64,000 nt of DNA from Microbacterium rhizosphaerae (GTDB lineage: Bacteria > Actinomycetota > Actinomycetes > Actinomycetales > Microbacteriaceae): contig NZ_CP139368.1 in assembly GCF_034120055.1 (NCBI RefSeq), forward strand, positions 744,001 to 808,000. The letters run 5' to 3'. The position numbers and the translations under genes are program-made. Positions 25,975 through 39,300 of this stretch are shown piece after piece (the stretch's first letter is position 1; every line of letters starts with the position of its first letter). Below the pieces are notes generated by a model. The model saw nothing but the letters and a program-made list of their open reading frames with translations, searched no databases and was not told where the DNA came from.

Positions 25975-27191
25975 CGAACATCGACGTGTCAGCGGACTCC
26001 GCCGCACTCATCGCGGCAGAGAGCGAGCACGTCGCGCACAACTACCACCCGCTGCCCGTCGTGATCGCGGAGGCCGAAGGCTCGTGGGTCACCGATGTCG
26101 AGGGCAAGCGGTACCTCGACCTGCTCTCGGCGTACTCGGCGCTGAACTTCGGGCACCGGCATCCCGCCCTCGTCGCGGCCGCGACGAGGCAGCTCGGACG
26201 CCTGACCCTGACGAGCCGCGCCTTCCACAACGACCAGCTCGGCGCCTTCGCGGCCGCGCTCGCCGAGCTCTGCGGCAAAGACCTCGTCCTCCCGATGAAC
26301 ACGGGCGCCGAGGCCGTCGAGACCGGCATCAAGGTCGCGCGCGCGTGGGCGTATCGCGTCAAGCGCGTGCCGGTGGATGCCGCGACCGTCGTCGTCGCGA
26401 GCGGCAACTTCCATGGGCGCACGACGACGATCGTCGGCTTCAGCGACGACCCGTCGGCGCGAGAGGGGTTCGGACCGTTCGCGCCCGGCTTCGTCTCGGT
26501 GGAGTACGGGGATGCCGCGGCCATCGAGGCCGCGATCACCGAGCACACCGCGGCGGTGCTCATCGAGCCGATCCAGGGCGAGGCCGGCGTCGTCATCCCG
26601 CCCGCCGGCTACCTCGCCGCCGTGCGGGACATATGCACCCGGCGGAACGTACTGTTCATCGCCGATGAGATCCAGTCCGGCCTCGGACGGGTCGGCGAAA
26701 CGTTCGCGTGCGATCGCGAGGGTGTCGTGCCCGACATCTACCTGCTCGGCAAGGCGCTGGGAGGCGGCATCCTCCCCCTCTCCGCCGTCGTCGCGGATCG
26801 CGACGTGCTCGGCGTGATCCAGCCCGGCGAGCACGGATCCACCTTCGGCGGCAACCCGCTCGCGGCGGCGGTGGGCCTGCGGGTCGTCGAGCTGCTCGCC
26901 ACCGGCGAGTTCCAGCAGCGCGCCCGCGCGCTCGGCGCGCATCTGCAGGAGCTGCTCGAGGGCCTCGTCGGGCACGGTGTCACGCAGGTGCGGATCGCCG
27001 GCCTGTGGGCCGGCATCGACATCGATCCCGCGGTCGGCACAGGACGAGAGATCTCCGAGCGGATGCTCGCGCGGGGAGTGCTCGTCAAGGACACGCATGG
27101 GCAGACGATCCGCATCGCGCCGCCGCTCGTCATCCGCGGAACCGAGCTCGATTGGGCCGTCGAGCAGCTGCGAGTCGCCCTGGGGACCTAG
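25971..27191 (+). CDS. rocD: ornithine--oxo-acid transaminase
   Basis: 406 residues, class-III PLP aminotransferase. Ornithine aminotransferase features include YLDLLSAYSALNFGHRHP, LPMNTGAEAVETGIK, NFHGRTTTIVGFSDD, LFIADEIQSGLGRVG and the PLP lysine Lys261 (LLGKALGGG). It converts ornithine and 2-oxoglutarate to glutamate-5-semialdehyde and glutamate. The semialdehyde is the substrate of the dehydrogenase half of PutA encoded at 9647. The GTG start overlaps the stop of the dimethylargininase gene. The gene's own 3' end is embedded in an 18-base palindrome. Confidence 0.93.
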   Translation: MTNIDVSADSAALIAAESEHVAHNYHPLPVVIAEAEGSWVTDVEGKRYLDLLSAYSALNFGHRHPALVAAATRQLGRLTLTSRAFHNDQLGAFAAALAELCGKDLVLPMNTGAEAVETGIKVARAWAYRVKRVPVDAATVVVASGNFHGRTTTIVGFSDDPSAREGFGPFAPGFVSVEYGDAAAIEAAITEHTAAVLIEPIQGEAGVVIPPAGYLAAVRDICTRRNVLFIADEIQSGLGRVGETFACDREGVVPDIYLLGKALGGGILPLSAVVADRDVLGVIQPGEHGSTFGGNPLAAAVGLRVVELLATGEFQQRARALGAHLQELLEGLVGHGVTQVRIAGLWAGIDIDPAVGTGREISERMLARGVLVKDTHGQTIRIAPPLVIRGTELDWAVEQLRVALGT

Positions 27192-27198
27192 GTCCCCA
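27181..27198. promoter_or_regulatory. 18-bp perfect palindrome, candidate operator of the giant gene
   Basis: TGGGGACCTAGGTCCCCA is its own reverse complement. It spans the rocD stop codon and lies 137 bases before the start of the giant adhesin gene. It could be a binding site for a dimeric regulator or form a 7-bp hairpin with a CTAG loop that terminates rocD; a terminator would not need the exact symmetry through CTAG. A related half-site is at 27305. Confidence 0.5.
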
Positions 27199-27304
27199 CT
27201 TGGCCTCCACACGGGCACCCCGGGCAAACGCCCGATATACACGGGGTCGGCGCGCGCATACCATGACACTCGACTGACCCGTGGGTGGGGATCCGCGGGC
27301 GGTG

Positions 27305-27315
27305 TTGGGGACTAG
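27305..27315. promoter_or_regulatory. TTGGGGACTAG half-site near the giant gene start
   Basis: TTGGGGACTAG repeats one arm of the 27181 palindrome (TGGGGAC followed by CTAG), 19 bases upstream of the GTG start; TGGGGATCC at 27286-27294 is a weaker third copy. Repetition of the motif in the 143-base leader suggests a regulator site. A -10-like TACCAT is at 27259-27264. All roles are inferred. Confidence 0.35.
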
Positions 27316-27334
27316 CACAGGGCGGAGGCGCCAC

Positions 27335-30300
27335 GTGGGTGTGCGACCGCGTGATTTGCGACTTCCTCGAGCATCTGCTCGGGGGGGTCTGCAGCGCTGG
27401 GCCGCGCAGTCGCTGAACCTCATGCTGGCGGCTGTCATGGCCGTCGCCCTGATCGGCGGTTCGGCCGCGTCCGCGGACGCCGCCACGCCGGTCGCCCCCG
27501 CAGCACCGACCGCACCGCGCTACACGCTGACGGGCAACCCCTTCGCCCCCCTGTTCCGGACGGTCGCGCGCACGGCGGCACCGGTCGCGCAGCCCAAGGT
27601 CGTCACCATCCAGCAGCCGGTCGGCGCGGTTCCCGGCGCATCCAGCCGCATCCGGGTCACATCGCACGTGCCGGTGGTCGTCGTTCCGGCGCCGCCCGCA
27701 TCGCCGACGCCCTCCCCGAGCGCGAGCAACTGCAACTTCGGCGCCGGCGTGATCATCAACGCCAAGTCGGTCTCGTGCCCCGTGACGACCACGACCGGCG
27801 GCACGACGACGACCACGACGACGACCAACGGCACCACGACCACCACGACGTCCGGATCGACCGGCCAGACGGTGACGATCGGAACGCCCTCCACCGGCAC
27901 GGGCACGGGGACCGGCACGACGGATCCCGGCACCGGATCGACCACGCCGAGCACGGGGACGACGGATCCCGGCACCGGATCGACCACGCCGAGCACGGGG
28001 ACGACGGATCCCGGCACCGGATCGACCACGCCGAGCACCGGGACGAGTACGACCGACCCGAGCACCGGCACCACGAACCCCCTCGACGAAGCGTCCGCCC
28101 CGGCGACACCGGTCGCCCCGGGCAACGAACTCACCGCCGCGCAGCTCGCGGCGGCTGTCGCGCAGGCCGAGCAGGAGTGGCAGGGCGCCGACCCGACGGC
28201 GGACTTCTCGAAGGTCTCGGCCTCGGTGGGCACGCTCAGCGCTCCGCAGATCGGCTCCGAGAGCGGAGCGACGATCGTCCTCGACGCGGATGCCGGCGGA
28301 TGGGGCTGGTCGGTGGACTTCCCGTCCGACAGCCCCTCGCAGCACCTCGACCTCCTGACCGCCGTCCGCCACGAGCTCGGGCACGTCCTCGGTCTCGACC
28401 ACACGGCGGGCACCGTGATGGCGCCGACGCTCGCGGCCGGCCAGACGTACGCGGTCGACGGCTCGTTGATCCCTGCGCCGGCCCCCGCACCCGCCCCGGC
28501 GCCTGCACCCACCACGACGACGACGACGGATGCGCCGGCCCCGAGCACGACGACGGACCCAAGCACGACGACGGACCCGAGCACGACGACGGGCACGTCG
28601 ACGACGGACCCGACGCCGTCGACGACCACCGACCCGACGCCCGCGCCGACGACGAGCACCGACCCGACCTCTGCTTCCGACACGACGACGGCGCCCGCCA
28701 CGACGGACCCGACGCCGTCGACGACCACCGACCCGACGACCACGGCGCCCGCATCGAGCGACCCGGCATCCGCCACGACCCCGGCCCCCGCGACCGCATG
28801 GTCGGTCTCCGGCACGACCGCGACCTACACGGCATCCGGCACCCTCACGGGAACCCTCCGCTACGACGCGACCACCGGTCAGCTCGAACTGGTCACCGCT
28901 GCGGGCGCGGTCGACGGCATCGCCGTCACCGGCCTGACCGCGGCGGTCGTCGTCGGCGGTAGCGCATCCGACTCCCTCACGCTGGACGCGTCGCTCGCCG
29001 GCTCGCCCCTCACGCTGAGCGTGCGCAGCGCCGGCGGTACGCTCGCCGGGCCGAACGGCACGACGGCGTGGACGCTGACCGGTGTCAACAGCGGCACCGT
29101 GAACGGCGTCGCGTACGACGGATTCGCCCACCTCGTCGGCGCGACCGGGACGAGCGAGACCTTCACCGTCCGCAAGGGCGGCTCGGTGACCTCCCTCGAC
29201 GGCGGCGGCCTCGGGACGCTGGTCGTCGCGGGCGGACAGACGTTCGCCGACCTCGCGGTCGACCGGCACGCGGGAACCGTCATCCTGGACGGCGTCTCCA
29301 TCCGCTACGACGGGCTGGCCCCGATCACGCTGACGAGCGTCGGCTCGGTCGTCAACATCACGGGCACCTCCGGCAACGACGCCATCACCATCAGTCAGAG
29401 CGGCAGCACCGTCACGGTGAGCGCACCGACGATGGAGTCCGTGTCGTTCACCGTCACCCCGGGGACCAAGATCGTCCTCGACGGAGGCGCCGGACTCGAC
29501 ACGGTGAGCTTCAGCAGCAACGTCACCGTGATCGGCATGGAGTTCGACATCAAGGCCGAATCCATCACGGTCAGCGGCGTCACGGTGAACACCGGAGCAG
29601 CGGCGATCGACTTCGAGGCCGTCGCCTCCGACGACAGCACGAGCGCCACGCCCACGACATCGATCACGGTCAGCGGCGCGACGCTCATCGGCGGCGACAT
29701 CACGCTGGCCGCGACCTCCACGTCATCACCGACGTCATCCGGCCAGGTCAACGTCGTCTCGGTGAACTCGAGCGCTGTCGTCGCCGTGAACAACGCCACG
29801 ATCACGTCTTCGGGGAACGTCACGATCTCCGCGACTTCGACCGTGGATGCGACCTCCGGCGCCACAGACGTGCACGCCGTCGGCGGGATCTCCCAGCTCG
29901 ATGTGACGACGACGGCCCAGGCGTATCTGACCGGGACGACGTCGTTCACCGCGGCGGGCGACGTGTCGATCAGTGCGAGCACCGCGGGCACCAAGCTCAC
30001 CACGACCGGCAGCGCGATGCAGGTCGGAGTCGGCGCGGGGATCGCCCTGGCCACCCTCGACGAGACCACACAGGCGTACATCGACGCGCACTCCACGGGC
30101 AACACGGCGAAGAGCGTCGCTGTCAACGCGGATACCGGCAACACCGTCACGACCACGGCGGCCGCGAGTCCCGACGGCGCCACGTCGAACACCGACGGCA
30201 GCGGCCACCCGATCACTCCGGCACAATTCCTCGGCGGCGCGGTCACCGCGCTGAGCCCGCTCGATGCCGCGGGTGCCCTCGCCGTCACGAAGATGACGAC

Positions 30301-33300
30301 GAACACGGAGGCCTACATCGCGCCCGCGACCGGATCCTTCGGTCTGTGCGTGGGAACCGGGGCCGTATGCGACGGCACCGGCACCATCACGGTGCATGCC
30401 GCCGGCGACACCACGGCACCGACCACGGCCGACGCCCACTCCGTGCTGCGCACGGCCACCGGCATCGGCGTCGCCGTTGCGATCGACATCGCCAAGATCA
30501 CGACCACCGCGCACGTCGGCGGCGCGGTGAGCTTGACCGCAAAGGGCGTGACCATCGAGGCGCCGGCATCCGCCGAGACCTTCGACACGAAGGCGGAGGC
30601 GGGCGCAGGCACCGCGGCCAACGTCTTCCATTCCGGCACCGGCGGTAGCTTCCAGGGCTCGTTCGCGCTGAACATCCCGACGATCGTGCACTCGGCAGCG
30701 ATCGACCCGAACGCCGTCCTCACGCTCAGCGGAACCCCCGACGTCAGCCTCGTCAGCGAGCACACCACCGAGTCGACGACCAAGGCCGTTCCCGTGGGCA
30801 ACTACTTCACCGGCGCGGCCGTGCACGACAACGCCATCACCCTGTCTCTGCCGCTCCTGCACACGAACGGCGGAGCGACACTGCTCCCCGCGATGACCGG
30901 CGACAAGGTCGTCTACAACAACGGCGGGGGCAGCTCGATCGGCGGTCTCGTCTCGCTCGGCACGTATTACGTGTACTGCGGCGCCCCGATCTTCCACCCG
31001 TGCACCATCGACGGCAGCGGCCACATGACGGTGCAGCTCATCTCCGCCAGCCTCCTGTTCCCGACGTGGACCTCGGACGAGGTGCTCCCGCTCGACGGCA
31101 GCGTCGCCGCGGGGGACTGGCATTTCCTGCAGCTCCAGCAGACCCCGAGCGACTCGACGGGCGTCGGCGCCGGAGTGTCGGTCAACATCGTGAACGACAC
31201 CGGGTCGGCCACGGTCGGAGACGGCGCGGCACTGACCGGGGCGCGCGGGCTCCGCCTCTCTGCGAGCACCGACAACGCGATGACGCTCGAGTCGAAGTCC
31301 GCGTCGGCCGGCACGAACCTCGCGCTCACGCCGGTCGTGTCCGTCGCGATCTCGAACGTCGCGACGAACGCGACGATCGGGACGGGCTCCCTTCTCACCC
31401 TCGGCGGCGGACTGGATGCGACCGCGACGCAGAACGCGGCGGTCTCCAGCGGCGCAAGCGGCGACACGACGGGTGGCTCCAGCGCCGGGATCGGCATCTC
31501 GATCGTCGTCAACGACGTCAACCACGAGGTGCACGCGACCACCGCCCGCAGTCTCAGCGCCGGTGCGGATGTCGGGTTCCATGCGATCGGGACGTCTGCC
31601 ACGGACGCCTCCACGTGGGCGGGCACCGCGGGTGCACCCGACAGCAACACCTCGCCGTTCAGCTCGGTCAACGATGCCGGCGACAAGCTCCTCGGCATGG
31701 GCTCGACCCTCGCGGGCGGGAACGGCACGAAGGGGGGCAAGGACTCGAGCACCCCGGCGGCCAAGGCCCCGGACTCGACCGGCAGCTCGGCGTCGATCAA
31801 CCTCGCGGCCGCGGTGTCGTTCCAGCTGGTCACCTCGATCAGCGACACGAGCCTGCCGACCGGCCTCACGATCACCGTCACGGGTGGATCGCTGACCCTC
31901 GCGTCGAGCGGCAACACCGACGTCACGGCCTACGACGACGGCGAGGCGGGTCCGAAGAGCGCGACGGCGGTCATCGGCGCGGCGGTCGCGATCAATGCCA
32001 TCACGATCTCGAACACCGCGGATGTCGCGGGAGGCTCACACATCACGGCGGACGGACTGACGCTGTCCGCGACGATGACGCCGGTCGGCGGCGAGGACTG
32101 CGAGACGGTCGGGGTCGATTGCGTCAACACCGCCAGCGCCGAGGCGGTCTCGGCGGCCTCCGGTGGATCGTCGGCCACGATCAACGGCTCCGTCGCACTC
32201 AACATCATCGTCGCGAGCGCGACGAGCGCGCGGCTGCTGGCGGGAGCGACGACGGTCGACGCGGGTGCCGAGGATGTCAGCCTCAAGGCGGCGAACGACA
32301 CGGATGCGCTCACGAGCGCGACGCCGTTCCGCGACGCGTTCGACCCGAACGGCGACGGCGTCATCATCGCCGACCCCTCGGACCCCACCGCGACGGCCCT
32401 GACCACTATCGTGCTCGCCTACGCGCTCATCGACGGCAACCTGCAGACCGGTCAGGCCGTGGTCTACCACACCGGTGGCAAGGACCCGATCGGCATCGTC
32501 GACGACCCGCTGTGCCTGAGCGGCGTCTGCCCGACGACGCTCGTCGACAACCGCATCTACTACGCGATCGTCGTCAAGCCCGGATACATCCAGCTCGCCT
32601 CGACCTGTGCGGCAGCGTTCCTCGGCGACGCCATGGTGCTCGACCCGACGAAGGCCACCGGCGATGCGCACTACCTCGTCGCGCAGACCTTGAACAGCGG
32701 TGACATCTGCCTGGGGACCAACACCGACGAGCCGCCGAAGATGGGCATCGGCGCCTCGTTCGCCCTCACGATCGACAACGTCACGACACAGGCGGGCATC
32801 GGCGACGGTGTGACGCTGACCGGCGGCAAGAACCTCGACGTCGTCGCGGAGAGCGGCAACGGCGCCGACACGAAGGCCGTGAGCGGCGCGGCCGGCAGCA
32901 AGGCGATCTCGCCGTCGGTCGCGCTCGTCATCGCGAACCTCTCCACGACGGCGTCGATCGGCACGGGAGCTGCGCTCGATGTGTCCGGCGACGTCACCCT
33001 CGAGGCGACGCAGCATGCGAAGGCGGTGAGCGAGGGCAGCGGCGACGTGGACGGCGAGTCGATCGGCGTCGCGCTGGCGGTCGCGCTCGCCGTGCTCTCC
33101 GACGACGTCGAGGCGAGCATCTCCCGCGACATCACGGCCGATGGCGGCATCACGCTGCGCGCGACGGGCACGTCGGTCACCGAGACGACGACGGATGCCG
33201 CCGCTCCGGGTGCCCCGAGCACCTCGACCGGCGGCATCAACATGGTCGCGACCAATCTGCTCGGATCGGGCAACGGGTTCTCCACCGCACTCGGCGGCAA

Positions 33301-36300
33301 GTCCTCGACGAAGGAGACTCCGAAGGCGGGTGACAGCGACGGCACCTCGATCTCGGTCGCCGGCGCGGTCTCGATCAACGTCGTCGACACGACCTCGAAG
33401 GCCTGGTTCGCCGACCACCTGAACATCACGAGCAAGACAGGCGTCGTCACGCTCGCGAGCAGTGCGAACACCGACGTGAAGGCGGAGGGCAACGGCCAGA
33501 CTGCGGCCAAGGTCACCGACGGCATCGGCGCCGGCGTCGCCGTCAACGCGGTCACGATCGTCAACATCGCCACCACCGGCGCATCCGCGATCGCCTCGAA
33601 GGGCCTCGACGTCGAGGCCACGATGGCGGAGCTGGAGAGCGAAACGGGGGGCGCCCCGGACACCATGCACGCCGTCGAGGCGGTCGCCAAGGCGGGTGCG
33701 AGCAACGCCGAGAAGCTCGGCATCGCGGGGGCGCTCGCGATCAACATCGTCTCGGCCGACACGGAGGCCACCGTGCCGACCGGCGCGAGCGTCGACGCGG
33801 GCGCCGGCGCGGTCCTGGTGAAGGCCGAGTTCGCGCAGGATGCGACAGCCGAGGCATCCGCCCGCGCCGGATTCAAGACATGCGCGAAGTTCCTGAACCT
33901 GCCGTGCGACCTGTCGACCAAGATCACCGGCCAGGACGCCAAGGGCTCCGGCACCGGGATCGGCGCATCCGTGGCCATCCAGGTACTCACCCCGACCACG
34001 ACCCTCGCCGAGATCGCCGACGGCGTTCCGGTGACGGCGGGCGAATCGGTGTCCGTCGAGGCCGGCTCGGAGCGCGTCCTCACCACACTCGCCGAGGCCG
34101 GCGTGAAGGGTGGGACCGGGATCGCCCCGGCACTCGCGCTCGTCGTCGACTCGGGAGACACCGCCTCCGCGATCCTCGGCACGTCCGCGACCGCCGTGAA
34201 CGTGACGGGCGAGGTCGCCGTGAGCGTCACGCACACCGTGGACGCGTCCGCCACCGGGGCGAACGCCAACGTCATCGCGGAGAATGTCGGAGTGGGCGCC
34301 GCCGTCGCGCTGCCGATCATCATCGGCTTCTCCACGACCGCCCGGCTCGGGCGCGACGTGAAGGCCGACGCCGTCACCGTGAACGCGGCCGCGACGCTCG
34401 ATGCGCAGGCCATCGCCAACGCGAGCGCCGTCGGGTCCAAGTCCGAGAAGGACGGCGGCGAGACCGCCGACCAGACCACGTCCGGCGCGGTCTCCGGCGA
34501 CCCCAACGCCGGCGGCAAGGGGGCCGACAGCGTGCCGAAGGCCGACGCCTCGGCGAGCCAGGGCAATGCGAAGGCGGGCGAGAAGTCGGGCAAGTCGGGC
34601 GGCGGCGTCGGAGTCGCAGCTGCCATCGCGGTCGTCTGGCTGCAGGCGGACACCACGGCGACCGTGGCGGACGATGTCCGCATCGACGCCGAGCGCGCGG
34701 TCGAGGTCACGGCTCCGGTGCTGACGACCGTCGCCGCCCGTGCGATGGGCATCGCCCTCTCCGACCAGGCCAAGACGAACGTCGGCGCGGCCGTCGGCTT
34801 CAACTACGCGAACGTCACCGACACCGCGAGCCTCGGCACGGGAGTGGAGGTCACCGGCGCCTCGATCACGGTGTCCGCGGGCACGCCGCTCGACGACCAG
34901 GGCGTATCAGAGCAGAACACGGTCATCGCATGGGGCTTCGCCGCCGCCGGCGGCAGGTCGGACCCGCAGGTCGGCGCATCCATCGGCCTCAACGTGGTGT
35001 CGTACGTCGTCACGGCGTCGGTCGGAGCCGGCAGCGCGCTGACCGCGACCGGGGGCGGCATCGACGTCGTCGCCACGGACCCGATGGGGCTGCAGAACCT
35101 CGCGGTGGCGGCTGCGCTCGCCCAGGGCGGGGTGGCCGTCGGCGGGGCGCTCGCGGTGAACGTGCTGACCCCGATCACCACGATCGCCCTCATCGACTCC
35201 AGCCTCGCCGACCCGACGACCCTGGACGCGAGCGGTGCGATCACGGTGAGCGCCACGTCGAGCGTCGCGCCGCTCGGCATCGACTTCTCGCTCATGGGAT
35301 CGATGCTGCTCACCGGGCTCGCAGGCATCCCGGGCATCTCGCTGATTCCCTCGCCGGACCCCGGGACGACCGTGTCCGCACCCATCGTGACGTCCGTCGC
35401 GGTCGCGGGCGGCGCAGGCACCGGCGACGCGGCGATCGGCGGGTCGTTCATCGTCGACGTCTGGCTGCGCACCGCGTCGGCGAGGATCGGTGACGGCACC
35501 CTCATCAACCAGGACGCGCCGTACACGATCGGCGGCGCCGGCCAGACGCTCACGGTGGCTGCCAGCGACGACATCAGCCAGACGAACGTCGCGGGGGGTA
35601 TCGGCGCGACGAGCGGGGATGCGGGCATCGGCGCCGCGGTCATCGTCAGCGTCACCGACCAGACCGTGAGGGCCGCGGTCGGCCAGGGCGTCACCGCCAC
35701 AACGGGCGGGACGGCGAAGATCACGGCGGGGATGACCGACCCCGTGCTCGCGGTCGCGGCATCGGGCGGCGCATCCAGCGAGGTCGGCGGCGCCGGATCG
35801 TTCCTCGTCTTCGTCGTCAACGCGGGAAGCGGAACGGGTGCCTACGCGTCGATCGGCGACAACAGCTCGGTGACGAGCGGCGGCGACCTCACCGTTCAGG
35901 CGACCGGCAACAGCGCGACCGATCCCATCGGCCTCTACGCGGGCAGCGTCGCCGTCGGCGGCGAGGCCGGCGTCGGGGTGTCGGTGTCGGTGCTCGTGCG
36001 CAGCAGCGCGGTGGAGGCATCCGTCGGCTCCGGCGACACCCTCACCTCGACCGGCGGCTCCGTCGCGATCGACGCGCACCAGGTCGGCCGCCTGAACCTC
36101 GTGGCCTTCGGCGGCGGAGCGGGCGGCGAGGCCGGCATCGCGGGGTCGGTCATCGTGGACGTGCTCAGCGACACGACGACGGCCACCGTGGGTGCAGGTT
36201 CGAGCGTCAGCGGGAACCAGGACGCCGCGATCACGGCCTCCGACCACACCACGATCCTGGCGGTCGCGGGCTCCGTGGCCATCGGCGGCACCGCGGGCGT

Positions 36301-39300
36301 CGGCGTAGGCGTCGACACCGAGGTCATCAGCAAGGACACCGAGGCCGTCGTGAACTCGACGCAGGCGCTCCCGACCACCATCACCGCCACCGTCGGCGAC
36401 GCGAAGGTCACGGCGGACTCGAGCGAGGACCTCACCTCGATCTCGGCCGGCGGCTCGGTCGGCGGTGACGTGGCGATCGCCCTCAACGCCGGAGTCTCGG
36501 TCATGAACATCACCGTGAAGGCGACCGTCGGGCCGTACGCGACGGTCACGGCCGGCAACAACATCGTGATCTCGGCTAACGATGCGCTCCACGTTTTCGT
36601 CATCGCCGGCAACATCGCGATCAGCGGCAGCGCCTCCATCGGCGCGGCGGTCGCGGTGCCGGTCGTCACCAAGACCGTGCAGGCCTCGGTCGGCGACCAC
36701 GACGCGCTGACGGCGTACTGCGGCGGCGGCGCAGCCACGGTGAACAGCGGCGGCTTCACGACGACCGCCCCTGACTACCGATTCGACCCGCGCCGCGGTA
36801 GCCTTCCCGGCGGCGACGTCATCGCGCTGCCCGAGACGCTCCACTCCGTGTACCGCGAGGGCGACCGTGTCATCTACGACAACGGCGGGGGCGCATCCAT
36901 CGCCGGACTCACCCAGGGCCAGGCGTACTACATCCACCTCGCACCGAGCGGATGCAGCGCGACAGCCTTCTGCGTGCAGCTCCTGACGGCGGCGAACCCC
37001 CCGCCGGCACAGCTGAACGGCGACATCGTCCACCTCGGCGCCCTGGACTCCACGAGCGCCTATGGCGAGTCGCAGCGACTCGTCCCCACCAGCCAGCCCA
37101 CCGTTCCCGCAGACAGCGCCCCCCGGTTCAACCCGGGCTGGGATGTCGCAGGCAACGTCATCACCCTCCCCTACCAGACCACCTTCGCCACCGGCGACGC
37201 CGTGGTCTACAGCTCCGGCGGCGGAGCCCCGATCGGCGGTCTCGCCGACGGTCAGACGTACTACGTCATCGTCCTCGGCGCCGGTCCGTACACCGGCACC
37301 CAGCGGATCGAGCTCGCACGCACGAAGGATGACGCGACGAACAGCGTCGTGATCGCCCTCAGCGGCGGAGCCTCCGGCACGTCGCACAGCATCGTGCGGC
37401 AGGGCGAGCGGCCCTCCGGCCCCGCCTCCGCCGAGAACCCCGCCACGACGTCGGCCTCCACCTCGACGTTCCACGGCGTCGCCATCACGGCGACGAGCAT
37501 CGACGACATCTCCGCCATCGGCGTCTCGGCCTCGGTGAGCGGATCGGTCGCCGTCGGCGTCACCGGCACCGCCGGGGTTCTCAACGCCACCACGAAGGCC
37601 ACGGTCGGCGCGAATGCGACGATCACGTCCGCGGGAGACCTCGGCCTCGTCGCTGCGGAGTCGTTCCACCAGCTCGGCATCGACGCCAGCGTCGCGGGCG
37701 CCGGCGATGCCGCCATCGCGGTGGCCGTCACGCTGCGGTTCGTCACGCTCGACACGGAGGCGACCGTCGGCAGCTCCAGCACCCTGAAGGCGCACGGCGG
37801 CGACCTCACGATCGCGGCGAACACCAGTGACAGCGTCGTCTCGGTCGCCGCGGCGGGTGCGGCGGGCCAGGTCGGCGTCGCCGGCGTCGCCGACGTCACC
37901 GTGCTGAAGAACACGACGCATGCCGGCACCGCCGACCACGTGACGCTGTTCGCGCACAACAACCTGATCGTCGCGGCATCCGACCGCACCAGCCTCATCT
38001 CGGTCGCCGCGGCTCTGGCCGTCGGGGTCTACGCCGGGGTGGGCGCATCCGTCGGCGTCGCGATCATCACCAAGGACACCGAGGCCTACCTCGGCACCTC
38101 CAACACGGCCGATGCACTCGCGGCGGGCGCAGCCGCGCCGATCCCCGTCGACGACGCCACGTACACCGACACCGGATTCGGCACCACGACCGGCTTCCAC
38201 GGGATCCTGGTGCAGTCCGACTCCACCGAGTCGGTCTTCGGACTCGCCGCCTCGCTGGGCGGCGGCATCGTGGGTGCCGCAGGTGCGTTCGGGGTGCGCC
38301 TGTTCACAACGACGACCACCGCCACTGTCGGCGAGTACTCGCAGCTGAACACGATCGCGAACGCCGCCGCCGGCGCCGGATCGACCCAGGGCGTGACCGT
38401 GGCCGCGACCGACGACTTCCAGGCGCTCACGATCGCCGGAGGCGCGGGCGTCGGCCTCGTCGGGGCGGCGGGCGGCGTCGACGTCGGGGTCGCCAACACG
38501 ACCGTCACCGCCGGCATCGGCGACCACGCGACCGTCGACGCGCGGGGCGATCTGAAGGCCGCAGCCCTCTCCCGCCAGCACGTCATGGTGTTCGCCATCA
38601 GCGTCGGCGTCGGGGCGGTGGGCATCGCCGTGTCCGTCGCTGTGTGGACCCTCGGCACCGCGCCATCGGCGATGTACGCCGGATCGCCCGGTCCGGATCG
38701 CGGCGCCTACTCGGCCGCGACGACCTACCAGGTGGGCGACCAGGTCACGTACCAGAACCTGCGCTGGAGCCTCACCGACTCGGTCGGCGCGGGGACCGCG
38801 CCGAGCGTGGGCGGGAAGTGGGCGGTCGTCAGCGGCCTCGGCAGCTACCGCGGCACCTGGGACTCCACCAAGGCGTACGCACAGGGCGACATGGTCGACT
38901 TCGGCGCGTACCGCTACGCCGCGATCGCGGCGGTCGGCCCTTCGGCCGCGAGCCCCGACACCGACAGCGCGCACTGGGTCGTGCAGCAGGCCCAGGATGC
39001 ACTGCACTCCGGCGGTGGTGACACCGGCGGGCAGAGCGACCAGGTGGCCTCCAGCAGCCAGTACGGCAGTGCTTTGGACGGCAGCCACACCGTCGACCGC
39101 GGCTCGTGGTCGGCTGCGACGTCCTACGCCGCCAACGACCTCGTGAAGGGCTCGGACGGCAAGTCGTACGTCGCGCGGAAGGCGTCGACGGGCGTCGACC
39201 CGACGGCCGGTGACTGGATGCGCGTCGACCCCGCTTCGATGGATCCCGCCCCCGTGATCACGACGTGGAACGCCGGTACGGCGTACGTCGTCGGCGATGT

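Noticed and set aside
27917..28042. Possible CRISPR-like array
   Set aside because: The units are directly adjacent with no spacers, are in frame, and encode a Thr/Pro linker.
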